Source of the DNA: an uncultured Clostridia bacterium
GTDB taxonomy: Bacteria; Bacillota; Clostridia; Christensenellales; CAG-314
Length of the DNA: 64,000 bases
Assembly (NCBI GenBank): GCA_934203075.1
Contig: CAKPYT010000040.1
Location: 62,001 to 126,000, forward strand
Direction of reading: 5' to 3'
Shown: positions 16,916 through 26,780 of the stretch, piece after piece
How the letters are laid out: each line of letters begins with the position of its first letter
Numbering within the stretch: the stretch's first letter is position 1
Position numbers and translations under genes: made by a program
Notes under the pieces: generated by a model
What the model was told of the DNA's origin: nothing
Seen by the model: the letters and a program-made list of their open reading frames with translations, nothing else
Databases searched by the model: none

Positions 16916-19900
16916 TTGAAGTATCCATCGCTTCCTCAGGTTCAGGAATTATTAGCCGATATCCGCAGTAAAAAAAATACTGCGGTTTTTGGCGTGCAGC
17001 AAAACGAAAAAACGCTGCTTGCTTCCTGCCTCGGATTTGTGCTGTACGTCACGCCGGATTTCGTTTCGGCACAGGCTGCGACGCAGCAACTCGGGGATTA
17101 TCTCGGAAGCGTTGCCTATCTTCCGTATGCGGAAGAAACGCTTTTGTACAAGCAAAAGCAAAAAACGTTGTTTCAGCAAAAGAGAAACGAAGCGTTGGGT
17201 CTGCTGGCAGAAGGTAAATTGAATGCTCTGGTGGTTTGTGTAGACGCGTTGACGCGTCCTCTGCCGGAAAAGGGGCAGTTCACCGCCGGCATCTTAACCT
17301 TGCAAAAGGGGCAATCGCTGGATCGGGACGAATTGATTCGCCGTCTGGTGCGCGGAGGATACCGTCGGGAGGCACAAATTACCCAGACGGGAGAGTTTGC
17401 CGTGCGCGGAGATATCGTGGACGTATTCGCCATAGGGGCCGGCCCCGTGCGAATCGAGTTTTGGGATACGGAGATTGACCGTATTTCCTTTTTGGAAGAA
17501 GAAACGAACTTGTCTTCCCGCGAGGCGGAACAGGTCACCGTTTATCCTGCGGCGGAGGTTTTTGTTCCGGACGGGAAGCAAGTGGCACGTCGCCTGGAAG
17601 AGGAGGCAAGGCAACAAAAACTGCAGCCGAACGCACGTGCCAGGCTGCAGGCGGTGTTGTCCGAAGTGATTGCGTCTCTGGAGGCGGGTACCTGCGACAA
17701 TGCCTGGGTTGCTTCTCAACTGCCGCAAAGCAGTTTGTCCGCCTACCTGCCGGAATCTGCCGTGGTGGTGTGGGATGAGCCGAAACGCCTGGCAGACGAA
17801 CTTTCCGGTCTCTATCGCGAGCATTTCAGCCGAATGGCTTATCTGTTGGAAAACGGGGAAATACTGCCTTCGGCGCAAAAACAATTGTTGCCAGTGACGG
17901 CGGTAACCGGCAGCCTTGCGCCCTTTGTACAGGTAGGGCTGCAGAACGTCGCTTTGGCCAACGGCTTTTTTCACGCAGAGGAAAGTATCAGATTTTCGGG
18001 AGCGCCGCTTCTGAATTATCGGGGAGATTTGCGTCGCCTGCGGGAGGACGTTTCTTCCTGGCAGCAAAACGGTTATGAGGTGGTCTTTTGTGCGCCTACG
18101 GCAGAGGATGCCCTGGAAGTACAGCGTTTGTTGCAGCGAAACGGGCTGTTCGTGACGACAGACGAGGCGCAGCCGGTACGCTTGTGCGTGTTTCCGCTGC
18201 AAAAAGGATTCATCAGCCATTCTTCCAAAACGGTTTATTTCGGCAGAGACGATTTTTTGGTGCGTGCCGCACCCAAAAAACTAAAAAAGAAAAAAGAAGA
18301 TGTCTTCCTTGCTCCGGAAGTGGGCGACTACGTGGTACATCAGCAACACGGCATCGGCCTTTGCCGCGGCGTGCAGCAGATTACGACTTCCGGCGGAACA
18401 CGAGACTATATCGTGGTGCAGTATCGCGATGAGGACGTGTTATACGTTCCGGTGGAAAACGCTAATTTGTTGTGCCGCTATTCCGGCGGAGAACATCCGA
18501 AACTGAGCCGGCTCGGAGGCGGCGAGTTCGACCGGGTAAAAGCAAAAGTCAAAAGCGGTTTGAAAGAAATGGCGTTTGACCTGCTGCAGCTCTATGCGGA
18601 ACGCAGCCGGGCAAGAGGGTTCGTTTACCGGGAGGATGCAGAACTGACGCGGCGCTTTGCGGACGGGTTCGGGTTTGTGGAAACGGCAGATCAGGCGGCC
18701 TGCATCGAGGACGTACAAAAAGATATGCAAAGCGATCGCATCATGGATCGCCTCGTTTGCGGGGACGTCGGCTTTGGCAAAACGGAAGTTGCCATGCGCG
18801 CCGCTTTTTTGGCGGCAAGCAACGGAAAACAGGTAGCGGTGCTTTCGCCCACTACGATTTTGTGCGAACAGCATTTCCGTGCGTTTGAACAGCGTTTTCG
18901 GCCGTTCGGGCTGAACGTGGTGTGTCTGAATCGGTTCCGCAGCCCGAAAGAACAAAAAGAAATTCTCCGGCAGATGAAAAGCGGCACGGCAGATGTCGTG
19001 GTCGGGACGCATCGCCTTTTGGGCAAGGATGTATGTTTTCACGATTTGGGGCTGCTGGTGTTGGATGAAGAACAACGTTTCGGCGTGGAAGCAAAGGAAA
19101 CGCTGAAAAACCTCAAGAAAACGGTGGATTGTTTAACGCTTTCCGCAACGCCGATTCCGCGGACGCTGCACATGGCGCTGACGGGTATGCGCGATATCAG
19201 CATTCTGCAAACGCCTCCTCCCGGCCGTTCGGAAACGGAGTCCTTCGTGGTGGAGGACAGCGACGCTCTTCTACGCGACGTAATTTTACGTGAACTGCAC
19301 CGCCAGGGACAGGTTTTTGTGGTCTATAACCGCGTGGAAACGCTGGATTCGTTCGCCGCAAGGTTAAAGAGGCTGGTGCCGGAAGCAAAAATGGTTACGG
19401 CACACGGGCAAATGGAACAGTTGGAGCAAAACGTCTACGCTTTTGTACAGGGCGAATACGACGTTTTGATTTGCACTACGATTATCGAAAACGGAATCGA
19501 CCTGCCGAATGCCAACACGATGATCGTGTACGATGCGGATCGTATGGGGCTGAGTCAGTTGTATCAGTTGCGAGGGCGCGTCGGCAGAAGCGATAAAACC
19601 GCGTTTGCCTATTTTGTCTATCGGGAAAACAAAGTACTTTCCGAAGTGGCGTTCGAGCGGCTGAACAGCATTCTGACGTATCACGAGTTGGGCAGCGGGT
19701 TCCGCATTGCCATGAAGGATCTGGAAATCCGCGGGGCGGGCAATGTCCTGGGGAAAGAACAGCACGGCCATATGGAAAAAGTCGGGTACGATATGTACGT
19801 CAAACTGCTGGAGGAAGCCGTGGCGGAATGGAAGGGGGAAACCGTTTCCAAAGAGCCGGAGCCGGAAATGGAAGTGGATTGGAACGCTTACGTGCCGGAA

Positions 19901-20299
19901 AGTTATATTCCGTCCGAAGAGCAGCGCATGATTTTCTACCAGAAAGTGGCGGGTTTCGCTTCCCCGCAGGACGAGGCGGCGTTGATCGGCGAACTGCGCG
20001 ACGTGTACGGTGCCGTACCGGCGGAGGTGCTGAATTTGCTGACGGTGGCAAGGCTGAAGTACTATGCAAAACATGCGGGTGTTTCCAAAGTGGTGCTGAA
20101 ACGCGGCAGCAGCAAATTATGCTTTGCTTCGGCAGACGACCTGCGCAGAGACAAGGTTTTTGCCGCTTTGCAGAAGTATTCGGCGCAATTCACGCTGGAT
20201 TTATCCGACGAAATCGCCGTAAAGCTGAAAGATGCGGGGGCAACGCGAAAATCCCGTGTACAAACAGTGGAGGATTTCTTAAAAGATATCCAATTCTGA
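16916..20299 (+). CDS. mfd: transcription-repair coupling factor Mfd, TTG start
   Basis: Mfd pushes stalled RNA polymerase off damaged DNA and recruits UvrA. At 1127 aa the length is normal. The N-terminal UvrB-like module comes first. The RNA-polymerase-interacting domain is near residue 460 (VGDYVVHQQHGIGLCRG). The RecG-like helicase has Walker A GDVGFGKTEVAMRAAF, the DEEQ box (LLVLDEEQRFGVEAKE), and motif VI QLYQLRGRVGRSDKTAFAYF. The C-terminal TRCF domain starts near 1000. The start is a TTG at 16916, preceded by AAGAGG at 16903-16908. No ATG fits the family N terminus. Confidence 0.96.
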   Translation: MKYPSLPQVQELLADIRSKKNTAVFGVQQNEKTLLASCLGFVLYVTPDFVSAQAATQQLGDYLGSVAYLPYAEETLLYKQKQKTLFQQKRNEALGLLAEGKLNALVVCVDALTRPLPEKGQFTAGILTLQKGQSLDRDELIRRLVRGGYRREAQITQTGEFAVRGDIVDVFAIGAGPVRIEFWDTEIDRISFLEEETNLSSREAEQVTVYPAAEVFVPDGKQVARRLEEEARQQKLQPNARARLQAVLSEVIASLEAGTCDNAWVASQLPQSSLSAYLPESAVVVWDEPKRLADELSGLYREHFSRMAYLLENGEILPSAQKQLLPVTAVTGSLAPFVQVGLQNVALANGFFHAEESIRFSGAPLLNYRGDLRRLREDVSSWQQNGYEVVFCAPTAEDALEVQRLLQRNGLFVTTDEAQPVRLCVFPLQKGFISHSSKTVYFGRDDFLVRAAPKKLKKKKEDVFLAPEVGDYVVHQQHGIGLCRGVQQITTSGGTRDYIVVQYRDEDVLYVPVENANLLCRYSGGEHPKLSRLGGGEFDRVKAKVKSGLKEMAFDLLQLYAERSRARGFVYREDAELTRRFADGFGFVETADQAACIEDVQKDMQSDRIMDRLVCGDVGFGKTEVAMRAAFLAASNGKQVAVLSPTTILCEQHFRAFEQRFRPFGLNVVCLNRFRSPKEQKEILRQMKSGTADVVVGTHRLLGKDVCFHDLGLLVLDEEQRFGVEAKETLKNLKKTVDCLTLSATPIPRTLHMALTGMRDISILQTPPPGRSETESFVVEDSDALLRDVILRELHRQGQVFVVYNRVETLDSFAARLKRLVPEAKMVTAHGQMEQLEQNVYAFVQGEYDVLICTTIIENGIDLPNANTMIVYDADRMGLSQLYQLRGRVGRSDKTAFAYFVYRENKVLSEVAFERLNSILTYHELGSGFRIAMKDLEIRGAGNVLGKEQHGHMEKVGYDMYVKLLEEAVAEWKGETVSKEPEPEMEVDWNAYVPESYIPSEEQRMIFYQKVAGFASPQDEAALIGELRDVYGAVPAEVLNLLTVARLKYYAKHAGVSKVVLKRGSSKLCFASADDLRRDKVFAALQKYSAQFTLDLSDEIAVKLKDAGATRKSRVQTVEDFLKDIQF

Positions 20300-20308
20300 T
20301 AAAAAGTG

Positions 20309-20337
20309 TTGCAATTCGGCGTAAAGTCTAGTATAAT
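20309..20337 (+). promoter_or_regulatory. promoter of the lipoprotein gene at 20430
   Basis: TTGCAA (20309-20314), 17-bp spacer, TATAAT (20332-20337). The transcript would have an 85-nt leader and a TTAGGAG ribosome site near 20417. Confidence 0.75.
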
Positions 20338-20429
20338 AAACTTTACTGATAAGTGTTTGCTTGCTTGAAAAAGCGCAAGGCGCAAAACGAAAGCAGAGCA
20401 CCATTTTTCACAGTGTTAGGAGAACGAGA

Positions 20430-22175
20430 ATGGCTAAATTCAAAAAAACAATGCTTATTTTGGCTTTGTGCGCCGTGTGCGCCATGGCGTTTGCGGGATG
20501 TTCGCTGTTTCAGTTGAACCAGGAGAGATATCGCAGCCAAACGGTGCTTTCCACCGGCAAAGTCGATTATACGTTGGGACAGGCAATGTCCTACCTCGAT
20601 ACTTATCTGGCGTATTACGTGAGTGCGGGTTATGATGCCGCATCCGTTCTGAAATCGCTCTATCCGCAGATGGTGCAACGCCTCGTTGTTCTGTCCGAGT
20701 ATACTTCCGGTCATTCGGAAATCAATCAAAGCGATCGGGCAAAGAAGTATCAGTTCGGAACCTATCTGACCGAAGACGATTTGATTTATGCCGAAAGAAT
20801 AACAACGTATAACTATTTCGCAACTTTGGATTCTTCCGTTCTGTCGGATTTGAAGAGCCAGGGCTATGCCTTTGACGATGCGGCGGACGAGCGCGTAAAG
20901 AAAACGGATTACGGCACGGTGGAAAGTCTTGCGAAGATGGACTTTAAGTACGATCTGAAAGAACTGAATCGTCAGCTCGCAAAGAAGTATAACCCCGCAG
21001 ACGAAAACGGGGAGTATCACTATCAATTTGCAGAAGGGGATGCCGCTCTGGAAAAGACTCTTGCGGATTTGAACGATCGCCTTTCCGAAGATAACGAAAA
21101 CGGGGAAGTAACGGCAGAGGTTTACCTGAAGGCGCAGAAATCTGCTTTGGCAACGTTCGAAAAGGACGCAAAAACGAATTATGGCCTGCCGGTAGACAAA
21201 GTTCTGCGGATGGAAGTGGAAGAACAAATCTTCCAGACGATTATCAACTACTACGCAACCGAAGTATACGGCCAGGTGGAAACGGCGCAGAACCTTTCGG
21301 AAACGTTGGCAACTCGCTGGGCAAACAGCGTGACCACCGCAAAAGAAAAATATGCCGCCAACCCTAACAGTTTCATCACGGATATTATCGGTTTAACGTC
21401 TTCTTCCTTTGTGTATGACGTGCCGGCACAATTTGCAGGGCAGTTCCATTACGTCAAAAATCTGTTGATTCCGTTCAGCGACGAGCAGTCGGCCGAACTG
21501 ACGGAAGCAAAGAACCTGTACGGGGAGGACAGTGCTTCCTACATTCAGTATCGCAACCAATTGGCGAACTCCATCGAAGTGAAAAACTACACGAACGACG
21601 ATAAAGGCGTAAAAGAGGATTACACCTTCTCCGTAACGGCAGACGGTACCGTTTCCGGTAATTTCCTTACCGAAAAAGTGGCAACCGCCTCTTTGGAAGA
21701 ATTTACGGATCTGATTTATGCCTACAATACCGACCCCGGGATGTTCAACAACGCATACGATTACGTTATCAGCAAAACGGAATACGACGTGACGAACTCC
21801 TCGCAGGATAAATTTGTAAAATCCTTTACCGCGGCCGCACGGGAATTGGCAAACGATCCGTCTCAAAAATACGTAGTATGCGTAACGGATTACGGCATTC
21901 ACATTCTGTACTATGCGGGCGAAGTCGTGGCAGATCGGTTTGACTATGCAGAACGCTACAACTACGGAGTGGGTGCGGGAAGCGTAAGTTATCGATTCTT
22001 CCGTAACTACTTCGATACCGTCAAATCGGCATTGTTCCAGGAAACGATGGACTCGAAGATGAGGAGCCTGCTGGAAGAAAAAGGAATTACGGAAAATCTC
22101 TCCGTGCTGAACGATTATCTGAAAAAGTATAATATAACGGCACCGTCGATTTACGACGTAGCAACGGAAGACTGA
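20430..22175 (+). CDS. large lipoprotein, possibly a PrsA/SurA-like foldase
   Basis: 581 aa. The N terminus is a lipoprotein signal (MAKFKKTMLILALCAVCAMAFAGC, lipobox AFAGC), so the mature protein should be anchored outside the membrane. The rest is charged and largely helical, as in the chaperone domains of SurA and PrsA. Near residue 490 the string YVVCVTDYGIHILYYAGE resembles the YGYHII strand of parvulin prolyl isomerases, but I do not see a complete catalytic domain. A peptidyl-prolyl isomerase gene often follows mfd in Clostridia, which supports the suggestion. Function remains inference. Confidence 0.6.
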   Translation: MAKFKKTMLILALCAVCAMAFAGCSLFQLNQERYRSQTVLSTGKVDYTLGQAMSYLDTYLAYYVSAGYDAASVLKSLYPQMVQRLVVLSEYTSGHSEINQSDRAKKYQFGTYLTEDDLIYAERITTYNYFATLDSSVLSDLKSQGYAFDDAADERVKKTDYGTVESLAKMDFKYDLKELNRQLAKKYNPADENGEYHYQFAEGDAALEKTLADLNDRLSEDNENGEVTAEVYLKAQKSALATFEKDAKTNYGLPVDKVLRMEVEEQIFQTIINYYATEVYGQVETAQNLSETLATRWANSVTTAKEKYAANPNSFITDIIGLTSSSFVYDVPAQFAGQFHYVKNLLIPFSDEQSAELTEAKNLYGEDSASYIQYRNQLANSIEVKNYTNDDKGVKEDYTFSVTADGTVSGNFLTEKVATASLEEFTDLIYAYNTDPGMFNNAYDYVISKTEYDVTNSSQDKFVKSFTAAARELANDPSQKYVVCVTDYGIHILYYAGEVVADRFDYAERYNYGVGAGSVSYRFFRNYFDTVKSALFQETMDSKMRSLLEEKGITENLSVLNDYLKKYNITAPSIYDVATED

Positions 22176-22203
22176 TTTTCGGAAACATTTTCATAAAAAC
22201 ATT

Positions 22204-22236
22204 CAAAGACCGAAGAAATTCGGTCTTTGTTTTTGC
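22204..22236 (+). terminator. terminator after the lipoprotein gene
   Basis: Stem CAAAGACCGA/TCGGTCTTTG (22204-22229) with a short A-rich loop, followed by TTTTT. It lies 28 bp after the stop codon. Confidence 0.88.
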
Positions 22237-22342
22237 CGTTTTTTCTTTTCTTGTAAAACTTTGCATAATTTTGCAAAAGCTCCGCATACTGAACTTGCCT
22301 CGAGGAAAAGAATCAAACACCTTCACAAAAGAAAATCGGGGT

Positions 22343-22367
22343 GCCCGCAAGATTTGCGGGCTTTTTT
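22343..22367 (+). terminator. second terminator upstream of the SpoVB-like gene
   Basis: Stem GCCCGCAA/TTGCGGGC with a 3-nt loop, followed by six T. It lies 45 bp before the ATG of the flippase gene and about 110 bp after the first terminator, so it must end something transcribed within that gap or attenuate readthrough. Confidence 0.85.
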
Positions 22368-22411
22368 GTAAAAAAAACGAAACCGTGCACATATTTTGTG
22401 GAGAGGAATTC

Positions 22412-23956
22412 ATGAAACAAAGATCATTTTTAAGAGGGGCAGTCATTCTTGCCATCGGCGGAGTCTTTGCCAAAGTATTAGGGGCGGTCTACCGTATTCC
22501 GCTGACGAATCTGCTGGGAAGCCGCGGCATCGGTTTGTATCAATTAGTATTTCCCATGTATACGCTGCTGCTCACCGTTTCCGGGGCGGGGGTTCCCGTT
22601 GCGATTTCAAAACTGATTGCGCGCGATCTGCAATGCGGCAACCGCAGTGCGGCCAAGCGTACTTTTTTCTCCGCCCTGGGGTGTCTTACCGTTCTCGGGG
22701 GGATCGGAAGCGCCGCTTTGTTTTTTGCGGCGGAGCCGCTGGCACGGCTGCAGGGGAATTTACAGGCCGCGGCATGCTATCGCATTTTAAGTCCTTCCGT
22801 ATTGCTCGTTGCCGTGCTTGCTGCTTTTCGCGGATATTTTCAGGGAGGGCTGAACATGGCCCCCACCGCAGCGTCGCAGGTTACGGAACAGTTGGTAAAA
22901 ACCGTTTTGGGGTTGGTGCTTGCCTATTCGGCAAACGATGCCGTAACCGGGGCGAAACGGGCGGTATTTGCGGTTACGGCCAGCGAAGTCGTTGCCGTTC
23001 TCTTTGTGGCGGTATGGTACGCTTGGGAAACGTTTCGCTCTCCGCGGGTCAAACCCGCACCGGAAAAGCGCGGTACGGTGCGCGAAATTCTTTTGCTTGC
23101 GGTTCCCGTCACGTTGGGCAGTCTCTTGCTGCCTTTCACGCAGTTGGTGGATAGTGTCCTCGTGATGCGCCTTCTTCCGGGGGACGCCACGCAGTTGTAC
23201 GGGTTATGGAGCGGCCCCGTGCATTCGCTGTTGAATATGCCGGTCGTGCTGACGCTCGGCATCGCAACGGCCGTTTTGCCCTCCGTCACCGGTTGTTACG
23301 TCGCAGGGGACGAAATCGGTCTGCACGAAAAGTGTAATCTGGCGTTTCGGTTAACCACGGTGCTCGGCTTGCCGTGCAGCGTTGGGTTGGCGGTGCTGGC
23401 AAAGCCGGTCGTGTGCTTGCTGTACGGCGGGCTGACCGCGGCAGAGCAAAATCTTTCTGCCGAGTTGCTGCAAATCGCAGCGGCGGGGGTGCTGTTTTTA
23501 AGCCTGGCACAGACCTCCACGGCGATTCTGCAGGGCACGGGCCGGTTGTATCGTCCCGTGGCGTTTTTAGGAATTGCCGCTCTTTGTAAAACGGTTTGTA
23601 ACGTGTTGCTGTTGCCGAAAGCGGGTGTGTACGGTGCCGCAATTTCTTCCGTTGTCTGCTATTTTGTTGCAGGTTTTGCCGATTTCCTGTATATTATTGT
23701 TAAGTATCGTTTCCCGGCGGATTTCGACCGTATCTGGCTGAAACCGCTGACGGCAAGTGCTTTTATGGCGGTATGCGTGCTTTGTTTCTGCACGTTCTTC
23801 CGTGGGTTTGCGCAAAGCGCGGCCGGCACGTTGTTTGCTTTGCTGCTTGGTGTCGTCAGTTACGGTACTGCCGTTCTGGCAATGAAGGTTTTTTCCGCAC
23901 GGGAACTGAGCGAACTGCTGCCTTCCCGGCGAAAAAAGGAAAAGGAGTACACATGA
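22412..23956 (+). CDS. SpoVB/MurJ-like polysaccharide flippase
   Basis: A 514-aa integral membrane protein of the MOP superfamily. It begins FLRGAVILAIGGVFAKVLGAVYRIPLTNLLG, the N-terminal pattern of the stage V sporulation protein B group, and has about 14 hydrophobic helices. Members flip lipid-linked peptidoglycan or polysaccharide precursors, and SpoVB is needed for spore cortex in Bacillus. GTGGAGAGG precedes the ATG at 22412. Its stop overlaps the start of yabN (ATGA). SpoVB next to yabN is a known Firmicutes arrangement. The exact substrate cannot be read from sequence. Confidence 0.88.
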   Translation: MKQRSFLRGAVILAIGGVFAKVLGAVYRIPLTNLLGSRGIGLYQLVFPMYTLLLTVSGAGVPVAISKLIARDLQCGNRSAAKRTFFSALGCLTVLGGIGSAALFFAAEPLARLQGNLQAAACYRILSPSVLLVAVLAAFRGYFQGGLNMAPTAASQVTEQLVKTVLGLVLAYSANDAVTGAKRAVFAVTASEVVAVLFVAVWYAWETFRSPRVKPAPEKRGTVREILLLAVPVTLGSLLLPFTQLVDSVLVMRLLPGDATQLYGLWSGPVHSLLNMPVVLTLGIATAVLPSVTGCYVAGDEIGLHEKCNLAFRLTTVLGLPCSVGLAVLAKPVVCLLYGGLTAAEQNLSAELLQIAAAGVLFLSLAQTSTAILQGTGRLYRPVAFLGIAALCKTVCNVLLLPKAGVYGAAISSVVCYFVAGFADFLYIIVKYRFPADFDRIWLKPLTASAFMAVCVLCFCTFFRGFAQSAAGTLFALLLGVVSYGTAVLAMKVFSARELSELLPSRRKKEKEYT

Positions 23957-25353
23957 TTACCGTAGTAGGGTTGGGCAACGGCTGCGACGAATGCACCGTT
24001 GCGGGACTGGAAGCAATGCAAAAAGCGCGGAAAGTGTTTTTGAAAACGGCTTTCACCAAAAGTGCGGAAACGCTGGTGAAGCATGAAATTTCGTTTGCGG
24101 CATTGGACGATCTGTACGTTTCGGCACAATCGTTTGAAGAATTGAACGAAAAAATCTGCGACGTATTGCTTGCAGAAAAAAACGCCGTTTATTGCGTAAA
24201 CGGCAACGGCTACGACGATCTCAGCGTCAAGGCGTTGCAAAAGAAAACGAAAGTGAAAATAATCGGGGCTCCTGCACAGGGCTCGCCCTTACTGAGCCTT
24301 TGCCCGGGGGAAGAATATCTGATTTTTTCCGCTACGGAATTTGTGAGGGAGGAATCTCCCCTGCCGGACAGGCCTCTCGTCGTGCGGGAAATCGACGATG
24401 CGTTTTTGGCAGGAGAGTTAAAACTGAAACTGGCGGATTTCTACGGTGACGAGCAGGAGATCTGGCTTCTCGAAAAAGGGAAGCCGCGTCAGATTGCCGT
24501 CTTCGAGTTGGATCGGCAAAAACATTTTACATACGATACCGCCGTTTTGGTTCTGCCGCGACCGTTCACGCAGAAATTGCGTTACGGGATTGCGGACGTA
24601 CAGTCTATTTTGCGTCGATTGCGTGCCCCGGACGGTTGCCCGTGGGATCGCGCACAAACGCACGAAACTTTGCGCACCAACGCCGTAGAAGAAGCATACG
24701 AACTGGCGGATGCCATCGATCACGGCGATACGGACGCCATGCGGGAAGAAACGGGAGATCTGCTGCTGCAGCCATTGTTTCACCTGCAGTTGGCAAGCGA
24801 AAGCGGTGCTTTCGATACGCAGGATTGCACGACGGAGCTTTGTAAAAAACTGATCGGGCGGCACACGCACGTCTTTGGGGAGGATCGCGCGACCGATTCC
24901 GCCACGGCCCTGGAAGTGTGGACAAAAAACAAACTGAAAGAAAAATCGATGCATAGCGTTTCCGACACGTTGGAAGCCGTTCCTGCGGCGTTTCCCGCGT
25001 TGATGAAGGCGCAAAAGCTGCAAAAACGCGCGGCAAAAGGCGGGTTGGATTTTGAGAATCAAGCACAAATTTTGCAAAAATTGCAAGAAGAACTGGCCGA
25101 ATTGCAGGCGGCAGACGCTACAGCTAAAGAGGAAGAAGCAGGAGATTTGCTGTTCAGCGCGGTAAATCTGGTGCGTTTTTACGGAGTGGACGCGGAAATC
25201 GCTCTGAATGCCGCAAACCGCAAGTTTTTGCAGCGGGTGGAATGCGTGGAGCGGTTTGCCCGTGCCGACGGCAAAGAAATGCAGGATTGCACGCCCGCCC
25301 AATTGGATGCCTATTGGCAAAAGGCCAAAAACGAAAATGAAGCGGTGGAGTGA
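23953..25353 (+). CDS. YabN-type tetrapyrrole methylase-like/MazG pyrophosphohydrolase fusion
   Basis: 466 aa. Residues 1 to ~215 form a tetrapyrrole-methylase-like domain (MITVVGLGNGCDECTVAGLEAM and a degenerate glycine loop). From ~225 follows MazG, a nucleoside-triphosphate pyrophosphohydrolase, with RAPDGCPWDRAQTHETLRT and the metal-binding EEAYELADAI and EETGDLLLQPLFH. A second MazG half ends near 466 (EEEAGDLLFSAVNLVR). B. subtilis YabN has the same architecture. It is coupled to the flippase by a 4-bp overlap and overlaps dus by 17 bp. Confidence 0.92.
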   Translation: MITVVGLGNGCDECTVAGLEAMQKARKVFLKTAFTKSAETLVKHEISFAALDDLYVSAQSFEELNEKICDVLLAEKNAVYCVNGNGYDDLSVKALQKKTKVKIIGAPAQGSPLLSLCPGEEYLIFSATEFVREESPLPDRPLVVREIDDAFLAGELKLKLADFYGDEQEIWLLEKGKPRQIAVFELDRQKHFTYDTAVLVLPRPFTQKLRYGIADVQSILRRLRAPDGCPWDRAQTHETLRTNAVEEAYELADAIDHGDTDAMREETGDLLLQPLFHLQLASESGAFDTQDCTTELCKKLIGRHTHVFGEDRATDSATALEVWTKNKLKEKSMHSVSDTLEAVPAAFPALMKAQKLQKRAAKGGLDFENQAQILQKLQEELAELQAADATAKEEEAGDLLFSAVNLVRFYGVDAEIALNAANRKFLQRVECVERFARADGKEMQDCTPAQLDAYWQKAKNENEAVE

Positions 25354-26263
25354 TCTGGTTCGCAACCCGTGGATGCTTGCGCCCATGGCAGGGTATACGG
25401 ATGCGCCTTTCCGAAAGTTGTGTTCGCGGTTCGGCGCCGGGCTTACGGTAACCGAAATGGTAAGCGCCAAGGCGTTGACGCTCGGCAACCGAAACACGTT
25501 GGCGCTTCTGCAAAAACTTCCGGAAGAGGGCCCTTGTGCCGTTCAGTTGTTCGGCAGCGACCCGCAGATATTCCGGGAGGCGGTGCGCCACGAAGCCGTT
25601 CAGAAGTTTGATAGTATCGATCTCAACATGGGCTGCCCGGTTCAGAAGGTCTTCCGGAACGGAGAGGGTTCTGCCCTGATGCAAACTCCGGAGAAGGCAG
25701 CCCGCATTGTGGAAGCGGTGAAAAGTGCAACGGAAAAACCCGTTTCGGTTAAGTTCCGCCTGGGGGTGGATGCCTCAAGGGAAAACTGCGTGGAGTTCGG
25801 GATCGCCTGCGCGGAAGCAGGGGCGGACGCACTGACCGTGCACGGCAGAACGCGCACGCAGATGTACAGCGGCAAAGCTTCGTTCGAAAAGGTCGCACAA
25901 CTGGTGCAAGCGGTGCGCATTCCGGTTTATGCCAACGGGGACGTGACTTCTTTGCAGGAAGCACGACTGTTGCAGCAACGCACAGGGGCGTACGGGGTAG
26001 CGGTGGGGCGCGGTGCGCTCGGTCGGCCGTGGCTGTTCCGGGAGGCGTCGGAACCGCCGGAAGTATGGCCTCTGTTGAAGGAACAAATGGAGGATTCGCT
26101 CGCGCTCTTCGGGGAGCACTATGCTTTAAACGCGTTGAAAAGGCATGCCGCGTTCTATTGCAAGGGAATCCCGGGCGGAAAGAAACAATTGGTTCGTCTG
26201 TATGCGTGCAAAACGCTGGAGGACGGCCTGCGGGAGCTGCAGGAGTTTTGGAGGGTAAAATGA
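25337..26263 (+). CDS. dusB: tRNA-dihydrouridine synthase (DusB type)
   Basis: An FMN enzyme that reduces uridines in the tRNA D-loop. The 308-aa product starts with NPWMLAPMAGYTDAPFR (FMN-binding strand 1). It contains the catalytic cysteine in DLNMGCPVQKV, VKFRLG, the ADALTVHGRTRTQMYSG motif and IPVYANGDV, with GRGALGRPWLF binding the phosphate. The ATG lies within the 3' end of the yabN-type gene, and its stop overlaps trmL (ATGA). Dus subfamily assignment is less certain than the activity. Confidence 0.9.
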   Translation: MKRWSDLVRNPWMLAPMAGYTDAPFRKLCSRFGAGLTVTEMVSAKALTLGNRNTLALLQKLPEEGPCAVQLFGSDPQIFREAVRHEAVQKFDSIDLNMGCPVQKVFRNGEGSALMQTPEKAARIVEAVKSATEKPVSVKFRLGVDASRENCVEFGIACAEAGADALTVHGRTRTQMYSGKASFEKVAQLVQAVRIPVYANGDVTSLQEARLLQQRTGAYGVAVGRGALGRPWLFREASEPPEVWPLLKEQMEDSLALFGEHYALNALKRHAAFYCKGIPGGKKQLVRLYACKTLEDGLRELQEFWRVK

Positions 26264-26748
26264 AGTTTCACATCGTATTGGTAGAGCCGGAAATTCCGCA
26301 AAACACGGGGAATATTGCGCGTACCTGCGCCGCAACCGGCAGCGATCTGCATTTGGTGCGTCCTTTGGGGTTTGAAATCAGCGATAAACAATTGAAGCGC
26401 GCCGGGCTGGATTATTGGGATAAATTGAATGTATTTTATTACGATAGTTTTGCGGAGTTGCAGGCAAAGCACCCGCAAGCGAGATTTTTCTTCTATACCA
26501 CAAAGGGGCAAAAGAATTATGCTCAGGTGCGGTATCGGGACGGGGATTTTTTGGTTTTCGGAAAAGAAACGAAAGGGTTGGACGAAACGTTATTGCGCAA
26601 CCATTACGACAGCGCTTTGCGTATCCCGATGTTGGGAGAAATCCGTTCGCTGAATCTGTCCAATTCGGCTGCCATTGTCTTGTTCGAAGCACTGCGGCAA
26701 AACGATTTTGAAGGTTTCAACGAAACCGGATCTTTAACGGAATTTTAG
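26260..26748 (+). CDS. trmL: tRNA (cytidine/uridine-2'-O-)-methyltransferase TrmL
   Basis: A SPOUT-family enzyme methylating the wobble ribose of tRNA-Leu. The 162-aa length is right for the single-domain TrmL/YibK. Motif 1 is VLVEPEIPQNTGNIARTCAAT. The C-terminal trefoil knot that holds SAM is seen as VFGKETKGL and IRSLNLSNSAAIVLFEALRQ. It is coupled to dusB by a 4-bp overlap, making a small tRNA-modification unit. Confidence 0.95.
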   Translation: MKFHIVLVEPEIPQNTGNIARTCAATGSDLHLVRPLGFEISDKQLKRAGLDYWDKLNVFYYDSFAELQAKHPQARFFFYTTKGQKNYAQVRYRDGDFLVFGKETKGLDETLLRNHYDSALRIPMLGEIRSLNLSNSAAIVLFEALRQNDFEGFNETGSLTEF

Positions 26749-26780
26749 TCCTATATTTTAGTTCTATAGCGGTTATTTGG

